DNA of 13,714 bases from an uncultured Ignavibacteria bacterium (GTDB lineage: Bacteria > Bacteroidota > Ignavibacteria > Ignavibacteriales > Ignavibacteriaceae), in contig CALKUG010000020.1 of NCBI GenBank assembly GCA_937996765.1, positions 1-13,714 of the forward strand, written 5' to 3'. Shown in pieces: positions 6,606-13,714 of this stretch. Made by a program: the position numbers and the translations under genes. Within the stretch, counting starts at the first letter, position 1. Each line of letters begins with the position of its first letter. Under the pieces are notes generated by a model. That model did no database searches. It saw only the letters and a list, made by a program, of their open reading frames with translations, and had not been told where the DNA came from.

Positions 6606-7883
6606 TTACGCGACGCTTTCTGTTTGTTTGCGTGGTTTAATTACTATTTGCGAAAGTGAATCGGTGAAAAATTCTTTCGCTGTTTGCAGAATCTCTTCTG
6701 CGGTAATTGAATCAATTTCTTGAATCATTTCGGAACTCTCTTGCACTCTTCCAAAATAGAGTAGAGAGTTCGCCAGCCGATTCATGCGACTGTTGGTGCT
6801 TTCTAATCCAAGTAAAAAGCTACCTTTTAAATACTCTTTTGCTCTCTTGAGTTCCTTGTTTCCTATTGGAGCTACAAGCAATTTTTCAATTTCTTTATGT
6901 GTGGCTGCCAATGCTTTGGCATAATTTTCTTCGGATGTCGAAAAAAAGACTCCGAATACTGAAATATCCGAAAAAAAGTTGATAAAACTCTGTATTTGAT
7001 AACTAATTCCCATTTTTTCCCGGATATTTTGAAAAAGACGGCTACTCGTTCCGTCTCCCAATATCCCGGAGAGAACCATCAATCGGTATCTGTTAATATC
7101 GGTCATTCCAACCGAAGAGTTACCAATTATGCAGTAAGTTTGTTCTACCTTACTTATAAGCTCTGTATTAAAAAAATCACCAACAGTTGCAGGAGCTGTT
7201 TTTTTGCTGCGGCCTGATTTATAGCCATTTAAATATTTTGCAGTCAAATCCACCAAACGATTGTGTTCAATGTTTCCGGAACACACTATCAATAGCGGAC
7301 GTGAGAGATACGTTTTAGTATAGTACTCCCGCAGTTGGTTCTCAGTAAACGAGAGAATACTTTTTTCCGTCCCCATGATTGTCAAACCAACACCCTTGCA
7401 GTTAAAGAGCTTTTCTTCAAACTCTTCAAAAATCATTTCTTCGGGAGTGTCTAAGATATCATTCAACTCATCAATAATTATTCGTTGTTCATTATTGATA
7501 TCTTTTTGCCGGAATGCGGGGTTAAGAATCATATCCGAAAGAACTTCAAAAGTTTTCCCGATGTGTTGTTGTAATCCTCTGCCATAAAAACAGGTATGTT
7601 CCTTGGTGGTGAATGCGTTTATGTATCCGCCTAAGGATTCTGTTTCTTCGCTTATTCTGCGGGCACTGCGTTTGGTTGTACCCTTAAACAACATATGCTC
7701 AATAAAATGAGATATACCGTTGTTGGCCTTGGTTTCATCCCGACTGCCGGTTGAAAACCACATTCCAATCGAGAACGATTGTACGTGTGGTAATTGCTCT
7801 GAAACTAAAGTTATTCCGTTATTAAAAGTAGTTATTGTATAATCTGTAGGATGCACCAATTTATCAGGATTGTTGAACTCCAA
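6606..7883 (-). CDS. M16 family zinc metallopeptidase (pitrilysin/processing-peptidase type)
   Basis: The 425-residue protein is a single M16 unit (M16 domain plus M16C domain). The inverted zinc motif HFIEH places H59, E62 and H63, with the distal ligand Glu probably E139 in the stretch IIIDELND. The C-terminal half has the M16 motif near 295-300 (GISYQIQSF). It resembles bacterial homologues of mitochondrial processing peptidase (YmxG/PqqL type), which cut unfolded peptides. No signal peptide is visible. The substrate is unknown. The start is uncertain: TTG at 7883 is the farthest upstream in frame but overlaps a TATATTTG box. TTG at 7859 or GTG at 7856 would still precede the conserved DYTITTFNNGI block. 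It heads the run M16-nuoG-nuoH-nuoI-comM, so nuo expression probably depends on its promoter. Confidence 0.92.
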   Translation of the reverse strand: MEFNNPDKLVHPTDYTITTFNNGITLVSEQLPHVQSFSIGMWFSTGSRDETKANNGISHFIEHMLFKGTTKRSARRISEETESLGGYINAFTTKEHTCFYGRGLQQHIGKTFEVLSDMILNPAFRQKDINNEQRIIIDELNDILDTPEEMIFEEFEEKLFNCKGVGLTIMGTEKSILSFTENQLREYYTKTYLSRPLLIVCSGNIEHNRLVDLTAKYLNGYKSGRSKKTAPATVGDFFNTELISKVEQTYCIIGNSSVGMTDINRYRLMVLSGILGDGTSSRLFQNIREKMGISYQIQSFINFFSDISVFGVFFSTSEENYAKALAATHKEIEKLLVAPIGNKELKRAKEYLKGSFLLGLESTNSRMNRLANSLLYFGRVQESSEMIQEIDSITAEEILQTAKEFFTDSLSQIVIKPRKQTESVA

Positions 7884-7888
7884 ATATA
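7881..7888 (-). promoter_or_regulatory. TAnnTTTG-type -7 box at head of M16-nuoGHI unit
   Basis: On the minus strand TATATTTG matches the Bacteroidota -7 consensus TAnnTTTG exactly. A partial -33 element (ATTGTTG) lies about 20 bases further upstream, which is near the normal spacing. If used, transcription would start around 7873-7876, inside the extended M16 frame, so translation would begin at a later TTG/GTG. It lies after the terminator of the upstream gene, where a promoter is needed. Confidence 0.45.
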
Positions 7889-7953
7889 GACAAACTACGC
7901 CTCTTATTCAACAATTAACACCTTTAAGCCAGCTGTTGTTTGTCTTTAAATTA

Positions 7954-7986
7954 AAGAAGGTCGCCTAAAATTCAGGCGACCTTCTT
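7954..7986 (-). terminator. Rho-independent terminator of the ptsN-to-aminotransferase unit
   Basis: A perfect 13-bp stem (AAGAAGGTCGCCT with AGGCGACCTTCTT) closes a 7-base loop. On the minus strand it is followed by TTAATTT, a modest T-tract. It begins 36 bases after the aminotransferase stop and ends about 70 bases before the M16 gene start, separating the two minus-strand units. The plus-strand side lacks a T-run, and no plus-strand gene ends here. Confidence 0.88.
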
Positions 7987-8022
7987 CGCTAACTCAGATT
8001 ACTTGTTTCGTAAAAAGATTTA

Positions 8023-9231
8023 TTAACTTTTGGCTTGTAAAAACTTTGCGTAAAACTCGCCGATGCTTGTGTATGCCTTTGTGAGAATTTGGTCGTTAGG
8101 CAGGAACACTACTCTAAAATGTCTTGTGCCGGGTTTTTGTCCAAATCCGCTTCCGGGTACAACAACAACGCCGGTTTCTTTGATAAGCTCGAGCACAAAA
8201 CCCCAGTCATCAAATTCCATATCTAATTTTGGGAATGCGTAAAATGCTCCCTCTGGTTTAACACAAGATATTCCGGGTATTGCATTAAGCATATCAACTG
8301 TTATATCTCTTCTAACCGTTAATTTTGCCATAGCTTCAACAAGATGAGATTGGTCTGGACCCAATGCGGAAGAAATTGCATATTGCTCGGGGTGATTTGC
8401 AGAAAGACGGGCGCGCAATATTCTGTTTATTGCTTCGAGATAATCTTTTAACATTTCCTTTTTGCCACTTACTATTCCCCAGCCTATTCTGAAACCGGGT
8501 ACAAAATAGTTTTTTGACATACCACCAAAGGTGATACAAGCTACATCAGGGTTAAGAGAAGCAATCGAAATATGCTCTTTGCCATCAAAAAGCAACTTAT
8601 CATAAATCTCATCAGCAAAAATCACCAAATTATGTTCGAGTGCAATGTCAACTATCTTTTTTAAGGTTTCCACATTACACAAAGAACCGGTTGGGTTATT
8701 GGGGTTGATGATGATGATAGCACGAGTCTTATCGTTTATTTTGCTTTTGATATCTTCAACATCCGGTTGCCATCCGTTTTCTTCATCGAGGTAGTAAGGA
8801 TTTTCATACGCAGCCAATTTGCTTTGTACGGCAGTATAAAGTGGATAACCCGGAGTAGGAGTTAAAACATTTTCTCCTTCGTTAACCAATGCGGTTAAAC
8901 AAACTTCAATTGCTTCTGAAGCTCCGGTGGTAACAAAAATATCGTGAACATTTTTAATGCCTTTTCGTTCTGCTTCTTTTTCTATTGCTTTAACTGCATC
9001 GGCAGTACCGCTTGAAGGTGCATAACCATTTTTATTGTTGAGCATAGCTTTATATGTCTCTTCAACAATATGCTTCGGAGGTGCAAAATCAAATAAATTG
9101 GGGTCACCGATGTTTAAGTACAACATCTCTTTACCCGTTTTAGCTGTTTCTTGTGCTAAAACTACAATATCGCGAACCGCGTATTTAATGTTTTCAGTGC
9201 GAATAGCCGACTTTATAACGTACCCTGCCAT
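8023..9231 (-). CDS. PLP-dependent class I aminotransferase, AlaA/AspC-like
   Basis: The 402-residue fold-type I aminotransferase keeps all hallmark residues. These are N179 in INPNNPTG, D207 and Y210 in FADEIYDKL, the PLP-binding K240 in FGGMSKNYFVPGFRIGW with R248, and a late substrate-carboxylate Arg in RHFRVVFLP. The N-terminal block YLNIGDPNLFDFAPPKHI resembles AlaA/AlaT, which make alanine from pyruvate and glutamate. Aspartate or another amino acid is also possible, and I cannot fix the substrate from sequence. Cytosolic. The ATG at 9231 has AGGA about seven bases upstream. It lies 24 bases after rlmB and is the last gene of the unit before the terminator at 7954-7986. Confidence 0.93.
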   Translation of the reverse strand: MAGYVIKSAIRTENIKYAVRDIVVLAQETAKTGKEMLYLNIGDPNLFDFAPPKHIVEETYKAMLNNKNGYAPSSGTADAVKAIEKEAERKGIKNVHDIFVTTGASEAIEVCLTALVNEGENVLTPTPGYPLYTAVQSKLAAYENPYYLDEENGWQPDVEDIKSKINDKTRAIIIINPNNPTGSLCNVETLKKIVDIALEHNLVIFADEIYDKLLFDGKEHISIASLNPDVACITFGGMSKNYFVPGFRIGWGIVSGKKEMLKDYLEAINRILRARLSANHPEQYAISSALGPDQSHLVEAMAKLTVRRDITVDMLNAIPGISCVKPEGAFYAFPKLDMEFDDWGFVLELIKETGVVVVPGSGFGQKPGTRHFRVVFLPNDQILTKAYTSIGEFYAKFLQAKS

Positions 9232-9255
9232 ACCTTTTTCCTTTTGTCTTATAAC

Positions 9256-9987
9256 TTATTGTTTATGTCGTTGTTTTAGTGCTTCATAAAGCAAAATACC
9301 TGTGGCAACCGATACATTGAGGGATTGTAATTTACCCGGCATCGGTATGTAAACTAATTCATCACAATTTTTTGAAGTTAATTGCCTAATCCCTGCTTCT
9401 TCGTTACCAACTACCAATAGAATTGGTCCTATATAATCCGCCTTTGTATATGGCTTAGCTTTGGGATTTAACTCTGAACCAATAACAAAAAAGCCCTCTT
9501 TTTTTGCAGTTTCTATAAACTGAGCAAGGTTAACCACCTGACTCACTTTAATTGCCTGCAACCCGCCGGCAGAAATTTTTGAAACTGTATCGTTAATAGG
9601 AGCTGAGTTATGTTTTGTTACTACTACACCATCTGCACCGGCACAAGCAACTGTTCTGATAATAGCACCAACATTTTGTGTGTCTTGCACCATATCAAGG
9701 GCTATAAGTAATTGAGAATGTGCTTTGGAGTAAGCAAGTAATTTTTGTGGTTCTATCATACTGTCCGATGACTCGAGGGCTGCAATACCTTGCGCATTTT
9801 CAACGGAAGTTAGTTTTCTAAATTTTTCGTTGGGGACTTCTTGTACTAAAACTCCTTGCTTTTTAGCAAGCGTTTTAATCTCATCTATAACTTTTCCCCT
9901 TTGCCCAAATTGCAAATAAACTTTTTGAAGTTTTTTTTCTGCAAGAAGTGCTTCTAACACCGATTTTCTGCCTACTATTAGCGACAC
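9256..9987 (-). CDS. rlmB: 23S rRNA 2'-O-methyltransferase RlmB (SpoU/TrmH family)
   Basis: The 243-residue SPOUT-class enzyme has an L30e-like substrate-binding N-terminus (about 1-75) and a knotted catalytic domain. Motif 1 is DTQNVGAIIRTVACAG (N105, R111), motif 2 LVVGNEEAGIR (E197) and motif 3 IPMPGKLQSLNVSVATGILL (N224). RlmB methylates the ribose of G2251 (E. coli numbering) in the 23S P-loop using SAM. Relatives of the same fold act on tRNA, so the target is inferred from full-length resemblance to RlmB. The start is GTG at 9987, one base after the lgt TAA (TAA-A-GTG), so translation is probably coupled to lgt. It is in a unit that starts close to an rRNA operon. Confidence 0.92.
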   Translation of the reverse strand: MSLIVGRKSVLEALLAEKKLQKVYLQFGQRGKVIDEIKTLAKKQGVLVQEVPNEKFRKLTSVENAQGIAALESSDSMIEPQKLLAYSKAHSQLLIALDMVQDTQNVGAIIRTVACAGADGVVVTKHNSAPINDTVSKISAGGLQAIKVSQVVNLAQFIETAKKEGFFVIGSELNPKAKPYTKADYIGPILLVVGNEEAGIRQLTSKNCDELVYIPMPGKLQSLNVSVATGILLYEALKQRHKQ

Positions 9988-9988
9988 T

Positions 9989-10843
9989 TTAATTCTTCTT
10001 CTTTTTTTGATGAACCGGGGTTACTTTGAAATTTTGTTCAGGCGATCGCTTTGAAAAGTAAATCCATCCGGCTATTCCGGCAACCACCATACCCAAAGCA
10101 ACTAATTGTGCTTCGGTTAATCCAAACGCTAACGAAGGATTCAATCGTATAAACTCAACCAAAAACCGTGAAAACCCTGCGAGTACCAAATACAACATAA
10201 ACAACTGGCCATCTATGAGATTCTTTTTTCGCAAATGCCACAACAAATAGAAAAGAGCCAAAGCTCCAAGAAATTCATAAATCGGGGTGGGATGTAATGG
10301 AGTATTATCAGGAACAATACCGCCGGGGAAACTTTTAGCAATATCACTATTCATAAACATATGCGATGGCTTTACTATGCCGTTTTCGTAGTTGGTTCCC
10401 CAAGGCAGGTCCGTTGGTATTCCGTAATCACCATCACCGCTTAAATGGCAACCTATTCGTCCAATACCATAAGCAATTGCTAATGAAGGGGCTGTTGCGT
10501 CAGTCAAGTACCAAAAAGAAATTTTCTTTTTTTGGACATACAGATAAATAACTATAACCGTTAAAATTAAGCCACCGTGGAAAACAAGTCCGCCCGGATT
10601 AAAAATCATGCCGCCTGGATCAGCTAAGAACTCATCCCAGTAGCTGAATAGATGAAAGAGTTTAGAACCTACCACACCAAAAAAAATGGAAATTACTGTA
10701 ATTTCGGTTGCTAAGTTCTCGCCAAGGCCTCTACGAGCATATTCTATATTAAGAATATAGCCTGCTACAATAAAAGCAATACCCAACATTAAACCGTAAC
10801 TATAAACGGTAAATGGGCCAATTGAAAAAAGCTCGGGTATCAT
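9989..10843 (-). CDS. lgt: Prolipoprotein diacylglyceryl transferase
   Basis: Lgt transfers diacylglycerol from phosphatidylglycerol to the lipobox Cys of prelipoproteins in the inner membrane. The 284-residue product has about seven membrane segments and the family markers: Y16 in VYSYGLMLG, FHGG (H89), the GRIG core (R129), HPTPIYE (E190) and LVEFIR (R233). The core reads GRIGCHLSGDGDYG, so Cys132 replaces the Asn found in the E. coli GRIGNFINGE motif. I know GRIGC...GDGD forms from FCB-group bacteria, so activity is expected. A poly-Lys tail (KKKKN) ends the protein. The ATG at 10843 is 4 bases after the upstream unknown gene; no clear Shine-Dalgarno is present. Confidence 0.96.
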   Translation of the reverse strand: MIPELFSIGPFTVYSYGLMLGIAFIVAGYILNIEYARRGLGENLATEITVISIFFGVVGSKLFHLFSYWDEFLADPGGMIFNPGGLVFHGGLILTVIVIYLYVQKKKISFWYLTDATAPSLAIAYGIGRIGCHLSGDGDYGIPTDLPWGTNYENGIVKPSHMFMNSDIAKSFPGGIVPDNTPLHPTPIYEFLGALALFYLLWHLRKKNLIDGQLFMLYLVLAGFSRFLVEFIRLNPSLAFGLTEAQLVALGMVVAGIAGWIYFSKRSPEQNFKVTPVHQKKKKN

Positions 10844-10847
10844 AAAA

Positions 10848-11360
10848 TTATTCTTTAAAGGTGTTTAATTCAGGGGTCAGTCCAAAAGTACAAAATTTCC
10901 GATTGTTTTTCTTAACCGGCATAAACTCTTCAAGAAGAGTTACTTCCTTTTTGTAAACATTAAACTCGTACAAACCACTATTTATCGAGCCATCCTGTTT
11001 AATAATATTTATTGTAAACTTGCCAAAAAGGTCCTCGAAGTATAAATCTGTGATGGCCGGGGAGGGTTGCACAAAGTATGATTGTTTAGTATTCAGACCT
11101 AATAGACTAATGTCTATAACATCTTTTTCTTTGCGAACATCAACTGATATTTCGTAAGCTAAACTGCTAAATTCTTTTATGGTTTTAATAGAAAGAACGT
11201 AAAACTGTTTTCTGAGAATACTATCGTATTTGTAAAAAACTGACAAATGATACTCAACCTCGTCTTTTTTTAGGGTAGGAGTAGCACTTTTGACTTTGTC
11301 TATCGTCTTTTTTCTGGTTTTAGGAAGTTTTGGCAACTCTTCTTGTTTACGAAGCGGCAT
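10848..11360 (-). CDS. Uncharacterised protein between hisS and lgt
   Basis: I do not recognise a named family. The 170-residue product has a basic, Pro/Lys-rich N-terminus (PLRKQEELPKLPKTRKK) of about 35 residues that looks disordered. A predicted beta-rich domain follows (about 36-145), with EISVDVRKEKDVIDISLLGL and LYFEDLFGKFTINIIKQDGS. No signal peptide, membrane segment or obvious catalytic motif is visible. The ATG at 11360 is strongly preferred: GGAGGT sits 4 bases upstream inside the end of hisS. The longer frame to 11387 would have no such site. The gene overlaps hisS by 14 bases and is 4 bases from lgt, so it belongs to the same transcript. The intact frame and the Shine-Dalgarno support a real gene; the tail is Phe/Leu/Glu rich. 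Confidence 0.82.
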   Translation of the reverse strand: MPLRKQEELPKLPKTRKKTIDKVKSATPTLKKDEVEYHLSVFYKYDSILRKQFYVLSIKTIKEFSSLAYEISVDVRKEKDVIDISLLGLNTKQSYFVQPSPAITDLYFEDLFGKFTINIIKQDGSINSGLYEFNVYKKEVTLLEEFMPVKKNNRKFCTFGLTPELNTFKE

Positions 11361-12630
11361 TTTTACCTCCAAAATTTTCCAATACATACGATACTATGTT
11401 TTCAAGCGGAATCTCTACTTGAGTTCCGTCGCTCATATTTTTTAGTGTTGCACAATTGCGCAAAAATTCGTCGCCTCCAATAAACAAAACATTACTGGCA
11501 TTGAGTTTATTTGCCTCTCTCATTTGTGCCTTCACACTTCGCTCTGAGTAATCAAATTCTGTAGGAACACCTTGAACACGTAATTTATTAGCAAGCTGAG
11601 TTGTTAATTCTGATATTTCGTTACTTTTACTTACTTGAACCAAATAAACCATAATTCTATCTTGCGGTGCGGGTAATGAGTTTTCATTTTGTAAAGCAAG
11701 AATTATTCTTTCTATTCCGGCAGCGAAACCGACTCCTGGTATGGGTTTACTACCAAGCTGTTCTGCAAGGCCATCATATCGCCCTCCGCCACAAAGTGCA
11801 CTTTGCGAACCAACACTACCACTAACAATTTCGAAAGTTGTGTGAGTATAATAATCCAAACCTCGTACTAACGCATTATCTATCTCAAAGGGTATTTCTT
11901 CTTTTTGAAGAATGCTTTGAACGATTTCAAATTTCTGTTTTGTTTCGTCAGTAAAGTAACTAGCGAGAATTGGTGCATTTCGCATTATCTCTTGGTCGCT
12001 TTTGTCTTTACTGTCGAATATGCGTAGAATATTGGTGGTATAACGCTTTTTACTTTCTTCAGAGAGAGTTTGTACTTTATCGCTGAGAAAATCTTTAAGA
12101 ACTTCTTTATAAACAATACGTTCTTCGGGAGTTCCTAATGAGTTTATCTTTAATGATAGGTTTTGCACACCTAACCTTTTTAGAATTCTGTATGCCATTA
12201 CAATCATTTCAGAATCAAGAATAGGCGAACTATTGCCTAATGCTTCAGCGCCAAACTGGTGAAACTGACGCAAACGACCTGCTTGAGGGCGTTCCTGTCT
12301 AAACATTGGGGAGATATAGAACAATTTTGCCAAGGGGTGCGCTGCCAATACGCTATGTTCGATAACCGAACGCATAACAGAGGCTGTCATCTCGGGCTTG
12401 AGAGTAATCGAAAGATCGCCCCTATCATGAAAGGTGTACATCTCTTTCCCTACAATATCAGTATTTTCTCCAATACCTCGGGCAAATAAAGCTGTTTCTT
12501 CAAAAATGGGGGTGCGAATTTCGGAATAATTAAAAGCGGTAAAAATTTGGCGTACCGAATGCTCTATAAAACTCCAATGCTGTATTTCACCGGGTAAAAC
12601 ATCCTTTGTGCCATAAACAGATTTAATCAT
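11347..12630 (-). CDS. hisS: Histidyl-tRNA synthetase
   Basis: HisS charges tRNA-His with histidine in the cytosol. The 427-residue class II synthetase has the expected layout. The catalytic core runs to about residue 330, with TLKPEMTASVMR, motif 2 FRQERPQAGRLRQFHQFGAE (111-130), the His-specific LVRGLDYYTHTTFE (254-267), GGGRYDGL (281-288) and motif 3 GVGFAAGIERI (299-309). The anticodon-binding domain follows (about 335-420). Length is normal for the family. The ATG at 12630 fits the conserved N-terminus (SVYGTKDVLPGE). It starts 5 bases after the EIIA stop and overlaps the next gene by 14 bases, so it lies in the middle of a polycistronic unit. Confidence 0.97.
   Translation of the reverse strand: MIKSVYGTKDVLPGEIQHWSFIEHSVRQIFTAFNYSEIRTPIFEETALFARGIGENTDIVGKEMYTFHDRGDLSITLKPEMTASVMRSVIEHSVLAAHPLAKLFYISPMFRQERPQAGRLRQFHQFGAEALGNSSPILDSEMIVMAYRILKRLGVQNLSLKINSLGTPEERIVYKEVLKDFLSDKVQTLSEESKKRYTTNILRIFDSKDKSDQEIMRNAPILASYFTDETKQKFEIVQSILQKEEIPFEIDNALVRGLDYYTHTTFEIVSGSVGSQSALCGGGRYDGLAEQLGSKPIPGVGFAAGIERIILALQNENSLPAPQDRIMVYLVQVSKSNEISELTTQLANKLRVQGVPTEFDYSERSVKAQMREANKLNASNVLFIGGDEFLRNCATLKNMSDGTQVEIPLENIVSYVLENFGGKNAAS
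11365..11370 (-). promoter_or_regulatory. Perfect Shine-Dalgarno (GGAGGT) inside hisS end
   Basis: GGAGGT on the minus strand lies 4 bases before the ATG at 11360, within the last codons of hisS. It fixes the start of the unknown gene and shows this organism uses canonical Shine-Dalgarno initiation, at least here. Confidence 0.8.
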
Positions 12631-12635
12631 AAAAT

Positions 12636-13109
12636 CTATGCTATCTCGTCTAAGTCTTTTTCAAAATCTTCGATAAGTGAAATAATTTCTTCTGCGGATT
12701 TAGCAGATTTAATTGCCTCAACTCTCGCAGGATTATCCATCATTTTAGCTATTCTGCTTAATAATTTGAGATGACGAATAGCAGAGTCCATTTTACCGAT
12801 TAGTAAAAAGAACAGAAATACGGGTTGAGCATCGTGTGAGTCAAAATCAATACCTTCATCCGTACGAGCCAAAACAACAATGTCTTCATTAACACCATCA
12901 GTTTTGCCATGGGGAACGGCAACACCTTTACCCACACCGGTTGAAGTAATTTTTTCACGATCTTGTACAGCCGATCGAACTTTGGTTAAGTTAGTAACAC
13001 GGCTATCATCTTTAAGAATATCCACCAATTCATTGATTACATCGGACTTATCTTTAGAATCGAGGTTTAGGCGGACGGAGTTAGATTTAATAAGTTGAAA
13101 TAGTTTCAT
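12636..13109 (-). CDS. ptsN: PTS EIIA domain protein, PtsN (EIIANtr)/fructose type
   Basis: The 157-residue protein is a single EIIA domain of the fructose-mannitol type. The phospho-acceptor is H67 in the signature GKGVAVPHGKTDGV. The block TSTGVGKG just before it, and FFLLIGKMDSAIRHLKLLSRIAKM further on without its last residues, are typical of PtsN. PtsN takes phosphate from NPr and regulates nitrogen, potassium or metabolic functions rather than sugar uptake. A sugar-PTS role is possible, but no EIIB/EIIC is nearby. The ATG at 13109 is chosen because it begins the conserved fold; the frame runs open to 13238 but that part enters the rRNA terminator. No good Shine-Dalgarno is seen. It lies 5 bases before hisS and 85 bases after the rRNA terminator, and would be the first gene of the unit. 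Confidence 0.9.
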   Translation of the reverse strand: MKLFQLIKSNSVRLNLDSKDKSDVINELVDILKDDSRVTNLTKVRSAVQDREKITSTGVGKGVAVPHGKTDGVNEDIVVLARTDEGIDFDSHDAQPVFLFFLLIGKMDSAIRHLKLLSRIAKMMDNPARVEAIKSAKSAEEIISLIEDFEKDLDEIA

Positions 13110-13194
13110 AACAATCAGTAATGTAAATAAACAAACAATAAAACTACTACAAAAAAAGGAGAGAAAAAAGGAAGAACAACGGTTTAAAATAAAA

Positions 13195-13218
13195 AATCCC
13201 GATTGAAAAATCGGGATT
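13195..13218 (-). terminator. Terminator of rRNA operon
   Basis: A perfect 10-bp stem, AATCCCGATT paired with AATCGGGATT, closes a tetraloop. On the minus strand it is followed by TTTTATTTT, a proper T-tract. It lies 12 bases after the end of 5S. A run of T also precedes the stem on the minus strand (A-run on plus), so it could act in both directions. Confidence 0.9.
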
Positions 13219-13230
13219 AAAAAAATATAA

Positions 13231-13346
<116 letters not shown>

Positions 13347-13415
13347 AAAACTTTAACAAAAATATATATTGAAAGAGTAGAGCCAAGAACAACAAATAGA
13401 TAATAAAATAATAGC

Positions 13416-13714
13416 AAAGTCTCACGACCTATTAGTACTGCTCGACTGAATGTATTTCTACACTTACATCTGCAGCCTATCAACCACGTAATCTCCGTGG
13501 GGTCTTAAGAGCTTGCGCTGGGATACCTTATCTTGAAGCGTGTTTCGTGCTTAGATGCTTTCAGCGCTTATCACAACCGAACGCGGCTACCCAACAATGC
13601 AGCTGGCGCTACAATTGGCTCACCGGAGGTTCGTTCATCTCGGTCCTCTCGTACTAAAGACGACCCTTCTCAAGTATCCTGCGCCCGCATAGGATAGGGA
13701 CCGAACTGTCTCAC
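13416..13714 (-). rRNA. rrl: 23S ribosomal RNA, 3' end (cut by window edge)
   Basis: The minus strand contains the conserved 3' part of 23S, including the sarcin-ricin loop AGTACGAGAGGACC (13642-13655). It ends with AGTACTAATAGGTCGTGAGACT. The gene continues beyond the right edge. The exact 3' end, near 13416-13422, is an estimate. The 23S-5S spacer (13347-13415) is AT-rich and holds no tRNA. Confidence 0.96.

Noticed and set aside
7940..7958. Near-palindrome TCTTTAAATTAAAGA next to the terminator
   Set aside because: Its right arm overlaps the base of the terminator stem and it is pure A/T apart from the ends; more simply part of the terminator tail.

Overview
The window is about 13.7 kb of AT-rich bacterial chromosome, almost entirely housekeeping genes. 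The rRNA and protein features (a TAnnTTTG-like -7 box, an Lgt with a GRIGC...GDGD core, a short NuoG) suggest the FCB group (Bacteroidota/Chlorobiota/Ignavibacteria side). Unlike many Bacteroidota, several genes have clear Shine-Dalgarno sequences, including a perfect GGAGG, which leans towards Ignavibacteria-like lineages. This placement is inference from sequence style, not a database match.

Layout, left to right. (1) Positions 1-156, minus strand: tRNA-Tyr(GUA) followed by a tRNA-Gly(UCC) cut by the window edge. This order recalls the Tyr-Gly-Thr-tuf arrangement of many bacteria. (2) Positions 381-1792, plus strand: a two-gene unit encoding a CheW adaptor interrupted by a CZB zinc-binding domain, and a YdeI/DUF1801 protein whose TTG start overlaps the CheW stop. 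(3) Positions 1797-7883, minus strand: an M16 zinc peptidase, nuoG, nuoH, nuoI and the ComM/YifB AAA+ ATPase, in transcription order. A TATATTTG box sits at the head of this unit. (4) Positions 7954-7986: a 13-bp-stem terminator. (5) Positions 8023-13109, minus strand: a tight unit of ptsN-like EIIA, hisS, an unrecognised 170-residue protein, lgt, rlmB and a class I aminotransferase. (6) Positions 13195-13714, minus strand: the end of an rRNA operon (23S 3' end, 5S) with its terminator.

The genes cover respiration (three complex I subunits separated from the rest of the nuo set), translation and ribosome maturation (hisS, rlmB, rRNA, tRNA), lipoprotein modification (lgt), amino-acid metabolism and phosphotransfer regulation. 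The most distinctive item is the CheW-CZB split-domain protein. It would place a zinc/cysteine redox-type sensor inside the coupling protein rather than in the chemoreceptor. No other chemotaxis gene is in the window. I see no mobile element, CRISPR array or defence island, and I do not claim a wholly new system here.
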